This document shows, piece after piece, positions 34,748 to 43,476 of a DNA stretch of 64,000 bases. The DNA comes from Palsa-1447 sp964414785 (lineage in GTDB: Bacteria > Verrucomicrobiota > Verrucomicrobiia > Opitutales > Opitutaceae). The stretch lies in assembly GCA_964414785.1 (NCBI GenBank), contig CAYPXZ010000003.1:1-64000 (forward strand). The letters run 5' to 3'. Made by a program: the position numbers and the translations under genes. The notes under the pieces are model-generated. The model searched no databases. It worked only from the letters and a program-made list of their open reading frames with translations, and had not been told where the DNA came from. Every line of letters starts with the position of its first letter. Positions within the stretch are counted from its first letter, which is position 1.

Positions 34748-35260
34748 ATGAAAAAAATCAAGAGAGATTTCGATAGGAATGATAAATCAAGCAATCCTGA
34801 TGCCATTACCGGCGCTCCCGGCTCACATCCCGTGGGAACCGGAATCGGCGCGGCCGCTGGTGGCGCTGCGGCTGGCGCCGCGATGGGTACAGTCGCTGGA
34901 CCTGCCGGCACGATCGCGGGCGCAGCTGTCGGAGCCATCGTCGGCGGTCTGGCCGGCAAGGGTGTGGCGGAGGCCGTGAATCCGACCGTGGAAGATGCCT
35001 ACTGGCGCAAGAACCATTTCCGCCAGCCCTATGCCAAAGGACGGTCATATGACGACTTCGGCGTGGCCTACAGGAACGGATATGAAGGATATGGGAAGTA
35101 CGGCACAAAAGGCTGCACGTTCGAGGATAGCGAAGTGGACCTGCGAAGGAACTATGAGGAAACCCGCCCGATTATGACATGGGATGAGGCCCGCCCGGCT
35201 TCGCGCGCCGCATGGAATCGGTTCTACGAGCAACCGCCAAAGGGCTCAAAGGCAGCCTAG
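34748..35260 (+). CDS. Glycine-zipper protein, putative stress-related
   Basis: 170 aa. An N-terminal DAITGAPGSHPVGTG leads to a glycine-zipper region (about 31-75, AAAGGAAAGAAMGTVAGPAG and IAGAAVGAIVGGLAGKGVAEA), then a soluble Tyr-rich part with EDAYWRKNHFRQPYAKG and YDDFGVAYRNGYEGYGKYG, and a final WDEARPASRAAWNRFYE. Proteins like this occur in many Proteobacteria and Acidobacteria next to stress genes. The role is unknown. A good terminator follows. Confidence 0.8.
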   Translation: MKKIKRDFDRNDKSSNPDAITGAPGSHPVGTGIGAAAGGAAAGAAMGTVAGPAGTIAGAAVGAIVGGLAGKGVAEAVNPTVEDAYWRKNHFRQPYAKGRSYDDFGVAYRNGYEGYGKYGTKGCTFEDSEVDLRRNYEETRPIMTWDEARPASRAAWNRFYEQPPKGSKAA

Positions 35261-35289
35261 ACCTCCGGAAAGCAATTCGGGGCTCAAGC

Positions 35290-35320
35290 AACGCCACCCT
35301 TTCGGGAGTGGCGTTTTCTT
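35290..35320 (+). terminator. Rho-independent terminator of the glycine-zipper gene
   Basis: AACGCCAC (35290-35297) pairs perfectly with GTGGCGTT (35108 would be out of range; the arm is 35308-35315), with a 10-base loop, and is followed by TTCTT. It is 30 bases past the stop. Confidence 0.85.
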
Positions 35321-35354
35321 GCCCGGAGTGCCCCGCAACCCTCGTCGGAGGCTT

Positions 35355-35407
35355 GAGTCTCTTCGCCCGCTCCATTTTACAAGGAGGCCTCTCCAGGTTA
35401 ATAACTT
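35355..35407 (+). repeat. att-like repeat copy 3: right end of the island
   Basis: Bases 35355-35377 are identical to tRNA-Gly 31237-31259. The following bases, TTTTACAAGGA to GGTTAATAACTTAG, match copy 2. After this copy the sequence returns to the GC-rich chromosome within about 80 bases. Confidence 0.88.
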
Positions 35408-35484
35408 AGGGAAAATTTTTGTTTTCGAAGATCCAAGGCCTCGCGATTTTACTTCCCCCGAGTACGTTTCGGAGAATCCCACCC

Positions 35485-35808
35485 ATGAAATCCTACAAAT
35501 TGGTCAGTCTCTTCGCGGGCGCCTTGATGCTCGCCGCGGTTGCCCGCGCTGCCGATGCCCCCCGCACGATCACGGGCGACGCCATGTGCGCAAAGTGCGA
35601 GCTGAAGCTCCAGGACAAGTGCCAGACCGTCATCCAGGTAAAGGAGGGCGACAAGACGGTCCTTTACTACGTCGAGGCCAACAGCGTTGGGAAGGCGTTT
35701 CACCCGACGGTCTGCGACACGCCGGCCGAGGTCACCGCCACCGGGACCGTGGCGACGGTGGACGGCAAGCTGGTCCTGACCGCCACCTCGATAGACCTGA
35801 AGAAGTAG
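35485..35808 (+). CDS. Small exported Cys-containing protein, function unknown
   Basis: 107 aa. A clear signal peptide (YKLVSLFAGALMLAAVARA) is followed by a beta-rich domain, TITGDAMCAKCELKLQDKCQ, with a C-x2-C-x7-C pattern, and a further cysteine in HPTVCDTPAEV. This resembles DUF6370-type or OB-like exported proteins. The cysteines could bind a metal or form disulfides. A GGAGAA ribosome site precedes the ATG. It is just outside the island and back in high-GC DNA. Confidence 0.82.
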   Translation: MKSYKLVSLFAGALMLAAVARAADAPRTITGDAMCAKCELKLQDKCQTVIQVKEGDKTVLYYVEANSVGKAFHPTVCDTPAEVTATGTVATVDGKLVLTATSIDLKK

Positions 35809-35828
35809 GAGCGGTCGCCCAAGGGGAT

Positions 35829-35867
35829 GCCGCCGGCCCCGGATCGGGTCCGGCCCTTTGGCGGCGC
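35829..35867. other. GC-rich inverted repeat between convergent genes
   Basis: GCCGCC (35829-35834) pairs with GGCGGC (35860-35865), enclosing further GGCC/GGCC pairing. There is no T-run on either strand, so terminator function for the two converging genes is only possible. Confidence 0.35.
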
Positions 35868-35896
35868 AGCGAGGTCAGGGACGGATCCCGCGACGC

Positions 35897-38446
35897 TTAC
35901 TTATTGAGCTCGTGGTCTGCAGCGAGGACCAGGAACACGTAGTCGGACGTTGCGTGGCCCAGGCAGTACTCCGCCTGCTGCCAGAGGAAGGGCCACTCCA
36001 GGAGCTCGGGGAAGTCAGGCCGGATCAGCGCCGTGCCCGAGGTGACGCCCCCGGGGATATACGACCAGTCGGCCCGGTTCATCCCGTAGGCGGGGATGAT
36101 GGACTTCGAGCCCACGCCGGAAACGAAGGACGCAGTGTTCGAGCCCGGATGGCAGCCCAGGATGAAGTTGAGGGCATCGAGCATGTAGGTCGCGGGAAAG
36201 ATGTCCGGCGCGCCCTCATGCAGGAAGTACAGCTGCATCCCGAAGCGCTGGATGTCCCATCCGGCCCCCCAGATCTTAGGTGTATAGGGTATGCCATAGG
36301 GGGTCTTGCGTCCCAGCTCGTCCACCTCAGCCCGATAGGACTTTAGCGCGGCCCGGATCTTCTGCGTAAAGCCAGGATCCTTGATGAGCGCCAGCGAGCG
36401 GGCCCCGAGCCATCCGAACTGGCCCACCCGCGAGACGATCGCATCCTGGAGCCCGATGATCACGTCCGCGTACTTCTGGTCCCCCGTCGTCTGGTAGAGC
36501 TCTATCGCCGGCTCGAGGCGGGCAAGCGAGGTGCCGGGCAGCTTGGCGTTCGCCCAGAGCTCCTTGGCGATCCTGAGGCAGTCATTGGCCAGGGGGCCGT
36601 TGAAGTCCTTCAGGGCCCGGTAGGCGGCCGCGAGGCCTCCGGCCGTATTGAGCTCCCGCGCGGGGTTTTCCTCGGTGAAGACCCAGCGGTCGTCTGCCGA
36701 GCCCGGCGACCCTAGCGGCGGAAGGTGACCGATCCTGGGCTCGGACTGGTCGCCCGCAACCGCGGCTGCGGCGAGCACCTTCATGGCGGCGCCGTCCGTG
36801 TCATGGAACACCTGATTGTCGGTCATGTCGGCGGCGTCCCCAAGGAACGTGTACTGGTGGAGCGAGGCGTCCTGGATCCCGCGGTAGAGGCGGCCCATCG
36901 AGTTGTACCCACCCACGATCGAGAGCACGCCGTGCTCGATCTGCTGGAGGACGTCGGGCTTGCCGTCGGGCTGGTGGATCTCGGTGATTCGGGAGACCTG
37001 GTCGATGGAGGTGTTGTCGAGGTCGGGATGGAAGAGCTCCCAGGCGAGCGCCAGCCCGTGGACCGTGTCGATCTGCGACTCGATACGCAGGTCGTGGTCG
37101 CCGGCGTCGAACCAGCCGCCGCGGTCGAGGCCGGGCACGTGCTCCCCGGGCTTGAACGGGGTCAGGGTCGAGGGACCCTGAGCATAGCCGTCAAAGTGGT
37201 TGTGGTTCACCGGGGCCATCAGGGCGTCGTCGATGTGCGAGAGGCCGTGCCAGACGCGGTACTTGTCGTTGACCCGCATGTGGGCCATCTGCACCGGCAG
37301 GAAATACTCGACGGTGGGCTGCCACACGTTGCGCTCGTAGACGCGCTCGCCGATCTGGAAGGGTCCCGAGCGCAGGTCGCCGTAGCCCACCTCGTAGATG
37401 CCGGGCGCCGTCACCGACGAGAAATCGAACTGGAGGTAGCGGTAGCGCAGGAATCGCCCCCACTCCCTGGCCGGCGCCACGGCCACCCGCTCCGGCCCCG
37501 AATCGGTGATCCTGTAGAGCGTCACGGGCTTGATGTCCGTTTCCCTTCGGTCGAGCTCGATGACCGCGACCTTCTCCTGCTTCGGATGGTAGCCGACCTG
37601 TGAGACCTGGATAACCGGGTCCGACCTCCATCCCGGGATGGGATGGGCGGTCACGAGCCATTCGATGGCGCCCTTGGTGGCCCCCGCCGGCACGAGCGAG
37701 CGTACGACAAACCATCCGTTGTTGTGCTTGGCCCGCCCGTCCAGCAGCTGGATCTCGCCCCCGTGCACCGCCTCGATTGTCATCCTCTGCAGGTCGGATT
37801 CCGGAGCCACCGTGAGCTTCGGGCCGCGCCCGAGCGGGTCCACCTCATAGTCGCCGTCGGTGACCTTTCCGGGCCCGTTGGCCTGCCTCGGGAAGATGCC
37901 GACCTGGTCGCCGATCTCAAACGACTTGCCGAACAGGATTCCCGGGTAGAGCTCGAAGTTGAAACCCACCTTGCCCACCCACGCTGCAGGGAGCGGCTCG
38001 TCGAGGTCGACGATGATTCGGAAGGAGGAGCCCGCGGGCTTGACCTTGACGACATAGCCCATCTTCAGGTCCGGAAACGTCATGGGGTTGAAGCCCCTGC
38101 GGTCCCGGCTCGGGTCGGGATAGGACATGCGCACACTGATCTCCTGCGCCGCGCGGTCGACCTTTCGCTCGCCCACGAGCGGGGTCGGCTGCCACTGGCC
38201 CGGCGTCGGCTCAAGGCGCAGGTCGCCATTTGTCGCCACGCGCTGGCCGTTCTCGATGACGGCCACTCCGCCCTGGTGGCCCTCGGGATAGAAGTCATGC
38301 GCCAGCATGACGTTCAGCCCGGTCATCTCCAGGTAGTCCTGATCGTTGACAGAGAGCACCTCATCGGGCGCTTGGGCCGGGGCCGCGTGGCCGGCCGCTG
38401 AGAGAGCCAGGGCGAGAAGGGAGCACAGGGTGGGGCGGATGTTCAT
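35897..38446 (-). CDS. Glycoside hydrolase family 9 (endoglucanase-type)
   Basis: 849 aa, secreted: signal peptide LCSLLALALSAAGHAAPAQA. An N-terminal region of about 270 residues of beta type without a clear family is followed by a CelD_N immunoglobulin-like domain (about 275-365, IQVSQVGYHPKQEKVAVIEL) and the GH9 (alpha/alpha)6 barrel. GGWFDAGDHD near residue 445 holds the catalytic aspartates, and GCHPGSNTASFVSGVG and PFLWQQAEY lie in the C-terminal active-site part. GH9 enzymes are inverting endo- or exo-glucanases on cellulose and other beta-1,4 glucans; the exact substrate is not visible. No dockerin or carbohydrate-binding module is evident. Confidence 0.9.
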   Translation of the reverse strand: MNIRPTLCSLLALALSAAGHAAPAQAPDEVLSVNDQDYLEMTGLNVMLAHDFYPEGHQGGVAVIENGQRVATNGDLRLEPTPGQWQPTPLVGERKVDRAAQEISVRMSYPDPSRDRRGFNPMTFPDLKMGYVVKVKPAGSSFRIIVDLDEPLPAAWVGKVGFNFELYPGILFGKSFEIGDQVGIFPRQANGPGKVTDGDYEVDPLGRGPKLTVAPESDLQRMTIEAVHGGEIQLLDGRAKHNNGWFVVRSLVPAGATKGAIEWLVTAHPIPGWRSDPVIQVSQVGYHPKQEKVAVIELDRRETDIKPVTLYRITDSGPERVAVAPAREWGRFLRYRYLQFDFSSVTAPGIYEVGYGDLRSGPFQIGERVYERNVWQPTVEYFLPVQMAHMRVNDKYRVWHGLSHIDDALMAPVNHNHFDGYAQGPSTLTPFKPGEHVPGLDRGGWFDAGDHDLRIESQIDTVHGLALAWELFHPDLDNTSIDQVSRITEIHQPDGKPDVLQQIEHGVLSIVGGYNSMGRLYRGIQDASLHQYTFLGDAADMTDNQVFHDTDGAAMKVLAAAAVAGDQSEPRIGHLPPLGSPGSADDRWVFTEENPARELNTAGGLAAAYRALKDFNGPLANDCLRIAKELWANAKLPGTSLARLEPAIELYQTTGDQKYADVIIGLQDAIVSRVGQFGWLGARSLALIKDPGFTQKIRAALKSYRAEVDELGRKTPYGIPYTPKIWGAGWDIQRFGMQLYFLHEGAPDIFPATYMLDALNFILGCHPGSNTASFVSGVGSKSIIPAYGMNRADWSYIPGGVTSGTALIRPDFPELLEWPFLWQQAEYCLGHATSDYVFLVLAADHELNK

Positions 38447-38651
38447 GAAGTTGAGGGCCGGGGAGGGAAACTATTGGGGCGATTGGGCCCGGATCAGCAA
38501 GGACGATTCCCGTGCAAATACGTCACGGTGAAATTGCGATTTGCGCAAGATTGTGCGGCCGCCGGCACATTGAGTTCACGCTGATCGGGAGCGCCATGCC
38601 GGGCATGGTGCCACCGATGGCATGCAACCGCGGCACGCGGCGCTGCGACGA

Positions 38652-39788
38652 TCAGACCTCGTGCGCGTAGACCGAATTTAGCGTCATGTCGTGCGAAACG
38701 GCCAGGACGACTCGGGCGATCACGTTGCGGGCGGCAACCGCGAATGGGTTCTCGAGCTGCCCTATTGCCCCGATGCGGCGCGACTGGTTGCCGACAAACG
38801 CAGTCCGGCCCCGGCGCGCCGCCTCGTAGGAGGCGAATGCGGACGGTAGGTCCGGGTGGGCGGCGACGGCCTTGGCCAGGCAGGCGGCGTCCTCGATCGC
38901 CATGCAGGCCCCCTGGCCAACGTTGGGCGTAATGGGATGGGCTGCGTCGCCCAGGAGCGTGACGCATCCCTCGCCCCAACGGCTGAGTGCCGTCCGGTCG
39001 CGCGCCTCGTTCCTCATGATCTCGGCCGGATCCGTTGCCTCGATCAGGTCCTGGATCGGATGGTGCCAGCCGGCGAACAGCCTAAGGATTTCACCCTTGC
39101 GCCCCTCGGCTCCCTCGGGCCGGCCCTCGGGTCCGTTGCGCGTGGCGTACCAGCACACCCGGCCCCCTCCGATCGGCATGACCCCGAACCTCTGTCCGCG
39201 GCCCCAGGTCTCGGTGATGTGGCCCTTTCTTTCCCCCGGAACCTGCGGGGCGATCCCGCGCCAGATGCAGTATCCCCGGTAGATGGGCGGGGCGGCTCCA
39301 TGAAGCTGCGCCCTGACGGCGGAATTCACGCCATCGGCGCCGATGAGCCCGTCGGCATCCGCCCTGAGGCCGCCTGCGAACTCGGCGGTCACTCCGCTGC
39401 CGGCCTTCTGCGCGAAGCGCAGCAGGCGCCCGTTTGAGACGAGGCGTGAGGGCGGGTGGGCGCGGATCAGCGCCCGGTGAAGGTCGGCACGGTGCAGGCA
39501 CAGGGTGGGGGTGTCGAAGCCCCTCATCGAGATCTCGGAGATCGTCGCCCCGTCGGGTCGCAGAAGGTCGAAGTGCGTGACCGGCTCGCCAGTGGCGAGC
39601 AGGTCCTCGAGCACGCCCCAGGATTTGAGGATCCGGGTGGCATTCGGCCATAGGCTCATGCCGGCGCCGACCTCGGTGAAGGCCGGCGAGCGCTCGTAGA
39701 CGCATACCTCGACTCCGGCGCGCTCAAGGGCGAGCGCAGCGGCCATCCCTCCTATTCCGCCCCCGGCGATGATCAGCCTTCGGCCCAT
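38652..39788 (-). CDS. FAD-dependent aromatic-ring-type monooxygenase
   Basis: 378 aa single-component flavoprotein. The dinucleotide motif IIAGGGIGGMAAALALERAG, the DG motif GLIGADGVNSAVRAQL and the GD motif VTLLGDAAHPITPNVGQG are all present, giving the p-hydroxybenzoate hydroxylase fold. It resembles salicylate or 3-hydroxybenzoate hydroxylases and zeaxanthin-epoxidase-like proteins; the substrate is unknown. It stands alone, 205 bases from the GH9 gene and divergent from the cytochrome c gene. Confidence 0.9.
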   Translation of the reverse strand: MGRRLIIAGGGIGGMAAALALERAGVEVCVYERSPAFTEVGAGMSLWPNATRILKSWGVLEDLLATGEPVTHFDLLRPDGATISEISMRGFDTPTLCLHRADLHRALIRAHPPSRLVSNGRLLRFAQKAGSGVTAEFAGGLRADADGLIGADGVNSAVRAQLHGAAPPIYRGYCIWRGIAPQVPGERKGHITETWGRGQRFGVMPIGGGRVCWYATRNGPEGRPEGAEGRKGEILRLFAGWHHPIQDLIEATDPAEIMRNEARDRTALSRWGEGCVTLLGDAAHPITPNVGQGACMAIEDAACLAKAVAAHPDLPSAFASYEAARRGRTAFVGNQSRRIGAIGQLENPFAVAARNVIARVVLAVSHDMTLNSVYAHEV

Positions 39789-39979
39789 GGTTAGCTATAA
39801 GCTTTCAATCGGGACGGAGTGGAGCACATCTCGACGACAGGGAGCCAGCACGATTGGTTCCGGGAATGTCCGGGTGGAGACACCGTTTCCAGTCCGCTTC
39901 CCGGCCCGGAACGCTCCTGCAGGGTGCGGGAAGGCCATGGTGCTTGAACCCAACCGAGATATTTGGGATTGGATCATCG

Positions 39980-40486
39980 ATGAAATCCATATTGGCAGGC
40001 GTCGTCCTGGGGGTAGCCCTTTGCCTCGGCTCGGCGTTCCTCTTTTTGACCCGCGGAGGAATGCCCGTGAAGACCGAAAGCCCGCCGCTCCCATTCGAGA
40101 GGTACTTGGCGCATGCGGCGCTACGGTCGGCCATTGGCGCGGAGGCCGAACGCCCGGCGCCCGTTCCCGCCGACGAGAAGAACCTTGTGGGGGGCGCCCA
40201 CTTGTACCGCGAGCACTGCGCGGTCTGCCACGGCGACCCCGGGCGTCCCCCCTCGGCGACCGCAATGGGCATGTTCCCGAAGCCGCCGCAGTTGCTGCCG
40301 CCCAAGAAGGGAGTCACGGACGACCCGGTTGGTGAAACCTTTTGGAAGGTCAGGAATGGGATCAGGTTCACGGGCATGCCGGGCTACGGTTCGTCCCTGT
40401 CGGACACGGAGATCTGGCAGGTGAGCCTGCTGCTTCTCCACTCCCAGGAGCTCCCGGCCGCAGCGCAGGGCGCCCTCCGGCGCTGA
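39980..40486 (+). CDS. Membrane-anchored mono-heme cytochrome c
   Basis: 168 aa. An N-terminal hydrophobic segment (ILAGVVLGVALCLGSAFLFL) acts as signal or anchor. The heme site is CAVCH (80-84) in HLYREHCAVCHGDPGRPP, and the axial Met is likely in RFTGMPGYGSSLSDTEIW. It is a class I c-type cytochrome (Cytochrome_CBB3 type) that could carry electrons to the cbb3 oxidase encoded 16 kb away. The open frame extends upstream, but the ATG at 39980 is the one that gives a leader. Confidence 0.88.
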   Translation: MKSILAGVVLGVALCLGSAFLFLTRGGMPVKTESPPLPFERYLAHAALRSAIGAEAERPAPVPADEKNLVGGAHLYREHCAVCHGDPGRPPSATAMGMFPKPPQLLPPKKGVTDDPVGETFWKVRNGIRFTGMPGYGSSLSDTEIWQVSLLLLHSQELPAAAQGALRR

Positions 40487-40588
40487 GGGGCCGGCGTCGC
40501 CGCGGCGCCGTGTCATACCAAGATTTGCGTGAGGTTGGACAATGAATGATGAGTCCGGAGCCCGGCATGTGCTTAGAGTTTACAAAGG

Positions 40589-41086
40589 TTGAACTGGACC
40601 TACCTCAAGGTTTGCGAGACCTCGCAGTACGCGATCAAGGCCAGTTGGGAAGCTCTCCTTCGCAAGGAGGAGGAATGGGAGTTTGCTGCGTCCGAGGTGA
40701 CGCTGGCCGGCGCCATGGACTCTTTTCTCGACGGGCTCTGGTCCCTTTTGCGCTCCAGCAACGTGCCCAACCTCGTCAGGAAGGTTCCTCCCGCGGAGAT
40801 GCCTGTCTGGAGCAAGAGCCCTTGCAGGCTCAACTCGACCCTTGTGTTCCTCGCCACGGGGAAGCAGGCCGTCCAATCCGCGGCGCAGATGGCCGAGGCC
40901 ACGCAGTCGGACCTTCCCGAGGACGAGCAAAGCGAGCAGTGGGCCGAGCTGATGCTGGCCTACGACGTCGTGTCCCAGCGCGAGATCCAGCGCGTGTGCG
41001 GGAACTGCTTCAGGCGATCGCGATGCTCGGTGGGTGAGATCCGCGAGGCATCGAAACCCCCGGGCAAGGCGTCCTCGCGCGCGTGA
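40589..41086 (+). CDS. Uncharacterised protein with C-terminal cysteine motif
   Basis: 165 aa. The only useful start in the frame is a TTG at 40589, after an in-frame TAG at 40574-40576; an ATG at 40715 would remove 42 residues that look real (LKVCETSQYAIKASWEALLR). The protein is mostly helical and has a cysteine motif near the end, RVCGNCFRRSRCSVGE (C-x2-C-x5-C), which might bind a metal or a cluster. I do not recognise the family. Its position between a cytochrome c gene and hemN suggests a low-oxygen role, by context only. Confidence 0.55.
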   Translation: MNWTYLKVCETSQYAIKASWEALLRKEEEWEFAASEVTLAGAMDSFLDGLWSLLRSSNVPNLVRKVPPAEMPVWSKSPCRLNSTLVFLATGKQAVQSAAQMAEATQSDLPEDEQSEQWAELMLAYDVVSQREIQRVCGNCFRRSRCSVGEIREASKPPGKASSRA

Positions 41087-41105
41087 ACCGAGGGATTTCC
41101 TCGGC

Positions 41106-42512
41106 TCAGATCGTCTGGGAATGCCGGTTGGCCCCGGGCGTGAAGGTGGCGTCGAATCGCATGGCGACGACGCGCAGAAGCGGCACGCCGCGCGGGGTCA
41201 CCTGGATGCCCTTCGGCGAGCGCTGAACGAGGCCGTCCGCCTCGAGGTCCGACAGGTCCGCGATCTCGGGCGCGTAGTGAGAGGTGACGTCGACCCCGAG
41301 AAGGCTCGACATCGCCCGGAAGTCGATCCGCCGGTCGCACATGATCCGCATGATGATCGTGCGGCGCCGGTGGTCCTCGTCCGTCAGGACCAGGCCTCGG
41401 TCGATGGGGAGCTGGCCGGCCGCGATGGCCTGGCGCCACTCGTCCAGCCCCTTGAAGTTCTGGCGGTAGCTGTCGAGCGTCGACGAGATCGAGGTGACGC
41501 CGAATCCGTAGAGCGAAGAGCCCGCCGCGGTGCTATAGCCCTGGAAATTGCGGTGCAGGGTCCCGTTGCGCTGGGCGACGGCGAGCTCGTCGTCGGGCCT
41601 GGCGAAGTGGTCGAGGCCGATGTCGACGTATCCCGCGGATGTCAGCTTCGAGTGGGCGACGGCCCACATGGCGAGCTTCTCCTCTGGCGAAGGCAGCTGC
41701 TGGCGCGACTCGAAGATGCGCTGCGCGGGCTTAAGCCACGGGACGTGAGCGTAGCTGAAGACCGAAAGCCGGTCGGGGCTGATGGCGAGCACGTCCTCGA
41801 TGGTCTTGGCGAACGTCTCGGCCGTCTGGAGGGGCAGCCCGTAGATCAGGTCGACGTTGATCGACTTGAAGCCGGCGTCGCGCAGCCACGAGACGGCCTG
41901 GGCGTTGAGTTCCGGGGGCTGCCAGCGGTGGATGGCGAGCTGGACCTGGGGATTGGTGTCCTGGACGCCAATCGAAGCCCGGTTGGCCCCGATCACCCTG
42001 AGGGCCTCGACGTGCTCCTTGGTGAGGCGCCTGGGATCCACCTCCACGCCGAATTCGCAGTTCCTGTCCGGGAAGAAGTTGCCATGGATCAGCATGCCCA
42101 TCCGTGCGAGCTCCTCGGGCGGCAGGAAGGTCGGCGTGCCCCCGCCAAGGTGGATCTGGGTCACCGGGCGGTGCCGGTCGATCCTCGCCGCGACCAACTG
42201 GACCTCGCGCTCGAGGACGTCGACGTAGTCGGACGCCGCCTCGCGGTTGCGGGTCACGATCGTGCTGCAGCCGCAGTACCAGCACTGGCTCTCGCAGAAG
42301 GGAAGGTGGAAGTAGAGGGATAGCGGGCCGGCGCCCGGACGGTTGTCGTCCGCGATCGCGTCCTGAAGTTCCCTCGCCTCGCCCGGGATGGTGAACTTCG
42401 TGGCGGGAGGGTAGGACGTGTAGCGGGGGGCCGCGACCGAGTACTTGCGGATGAGTTCCAGATCGAGCATCGGGCCGGGGGGAGGGGAGGCGGTTTCTTG
42501 GGTGAGGATCAT
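41106..42512 (-). CDS. hemN: Oxygen-independent coproporphyrinogen III oxidase
   Basis: 468 aa radical-SAM enzyme. It decarboxylates coproporphyrinogen III without oxygen. FHLPFCESQCWYCGCS carries the cluster cysteines C73, C77 and C80 plus the extra Cys of true HemN; YTSYPPATKF, LGGGTPTFL, GVEVDPRRL and GLDHFARPDDEL are further HemN signatures that separate it from the HemW heme chaperone. A start at 42470 would match the usual N-terminus equally well. It is an anaerobic or microaerobic gene and fits the neighbourhood. Confidence 0.94.
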   Translation of the reverse strand: MILTQETASPPPGPMLDLELIRKYSVAAPRYTSYPPATKFTIPGEARELQDAIADDNRPGAGPLSLYFHLPFCESQCWYCGCSTIVTRNREAASDYVDVLEREVQLVAARIDRHRPVTQIHLGGGTPTFLPPEELARMGMLIHGNFFPDRNCEFGVEVDPRRLTKEHVEALRVIGANRASIGVQDTNPQVQLAIHRWQPPELNAQAVSWLRDAGFKSINVDLIYGLPLQTAETFAKTIEDVLAISPDRLSVFSYAHVPWLKPAQRIFESRQQLPSPEEKLAMWAVAHSKLTSAGYVDIGLDHFARPDDELAVAQRNGTLHRNFQGYSTAAGSSLYGFGVTSISSTLDSYRQNFKGLDEWRQAIAAGQLPIDRGLVLTDEDHRRRTIIMRIMCDRRIDFRAMSSLLGVDVTSHYAPEIADLSDLEADGLVQRSPKGIQVTPRGVPLLRVVAMRFDATFTPGANRHSQTI

Positions 42513-42599
42513 TCGAGTACGGGGGCTGTGTATTAATTGCGGCGCGCCTAAGCGCTGTGGGGGTCGGCTCCGGGGTATCTTTGGCTGGGCTTTATTTTC

Positions 42600-42890
42600 C
42601 TAGGCGGCGAAACCGAAGCGGTAGTGCTCCTCCTCCGGCCTGATGTTGAGCGAGGTGCAGATGCGCTTGGAGGCTATGGCTCCGGCGGCCAGCTTGACGA
42701 TGCGGTCAAAATCGGGCCGCAGGAGGTCGACCCCGTCGTGCCTGATCCCGTGGATTCCCATCCCCTGCTCGAGGAGATCCTGGACGAACTCCTCGCAGGT
42801 CACCGGATCGTCGGTGCTGTAGAAATGATGCTCCGGAACCACGTGCCTATGGAGCCGCACGCTGTATTCGACTGAGTATTTCTTGAGCAT
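42600..42890 (-). CDS. Small protein of unknown function
   Basis: 96 aa, no signal or membrane segment. The composition is balanced, with a beta-alpha-beta feel (KYSVEYSVRLHRHVVPEHHF, then a helix CEEFVQDLLEQG, then GIHGIRHDGVDLL). The 87-base spacing to hemN on the same strand suggests cotranscription. I do not know the family. Confidence 0.65.
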   Translation of the reverse strand: MLKKYSVEYSVRLHRHVVPEHHFYSTDDPVTCEEFVQDLLEQGMGIHGIRHDGVDLLRPDFDRIVKLAAGAIASKRICTSLNIRPEEEHYRFGFAA

Positions 42891-42974
42891 CGTGTATCTT
42901 TGGTTTCGTGGGTTTGGAAGGCTGCGCCTGCGGGTTTTGGTCGCCGCAGGCGCGCCTGTTCAGGGTCACGACCA

Positions 42975-43232
42975 TCATCCTGCGAGGTTCTTCGCCTCGA
43001 GGGACCTCGTCGTTATGACCTTCTCGTTTTGGTGTTGGGTATGGTGGTGGAGCCTTGTCTGAGTCTTTGACTTGGGTATGCACGCGCCGAGGCAGGCTTT
43101 GGCCTCGAGCCAGTTCTCCAGATCACGGCCAGGGACGCATCCGCTCTGAACGAACAGGTGATAGGCGTAGTCGCGGATGTCATTCTCGGTCGGCTCGAAT
43201 CGAACCAACGTTGAGTGGCGTTTCGTTTTCAT
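42975..43232 (-). CDS. DUF2934-domain small protein
   Basis: 85 aa from the ATG at 43232. TENDIRDYAYHLFVQSG followed by GRDLENWLEAKACL is the DUF2934 signature: a helical segment with a conserved W-x-A-E-x-like motif. Its function is unknown. The C-terminus is His/Gln-rich (RLHHHTQHQ). It lies between the 96-aa gene and the ribonucleotide reductase, all on the minus strand. Confidence 0.72.
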   Translation of the reverse strand: MKTKRHSTLVRFEPTENDIRDYAYHLFVQSGCVPGRDLENWLEAKACLGACIPKSKTQTRLHHHTQHQNEKVITTRSLEAKNLAG

Positions 43233-43476
43233 GGGATCGGATTGATAGGGTAACATTATGTCCCCCAACTTGCTGCGCATGGATTGCGAATTTCGTGCCG
43301 ATATTTGCCCAGAAGCGCGTCCGGGTTAAATTGATAACCTATTGGTCGACAGCTTATTGCAAAATGACTTGCGAGGGGGGTCTGCCCGCGTGCGCAGGAT
43401 GGCATTCAGACGGCGCGCCGGACGAGTGGGCGGGGCTGCCTCCGGAGCGTGCGTCGGCGCGCCTTCCCTTGGCCCG

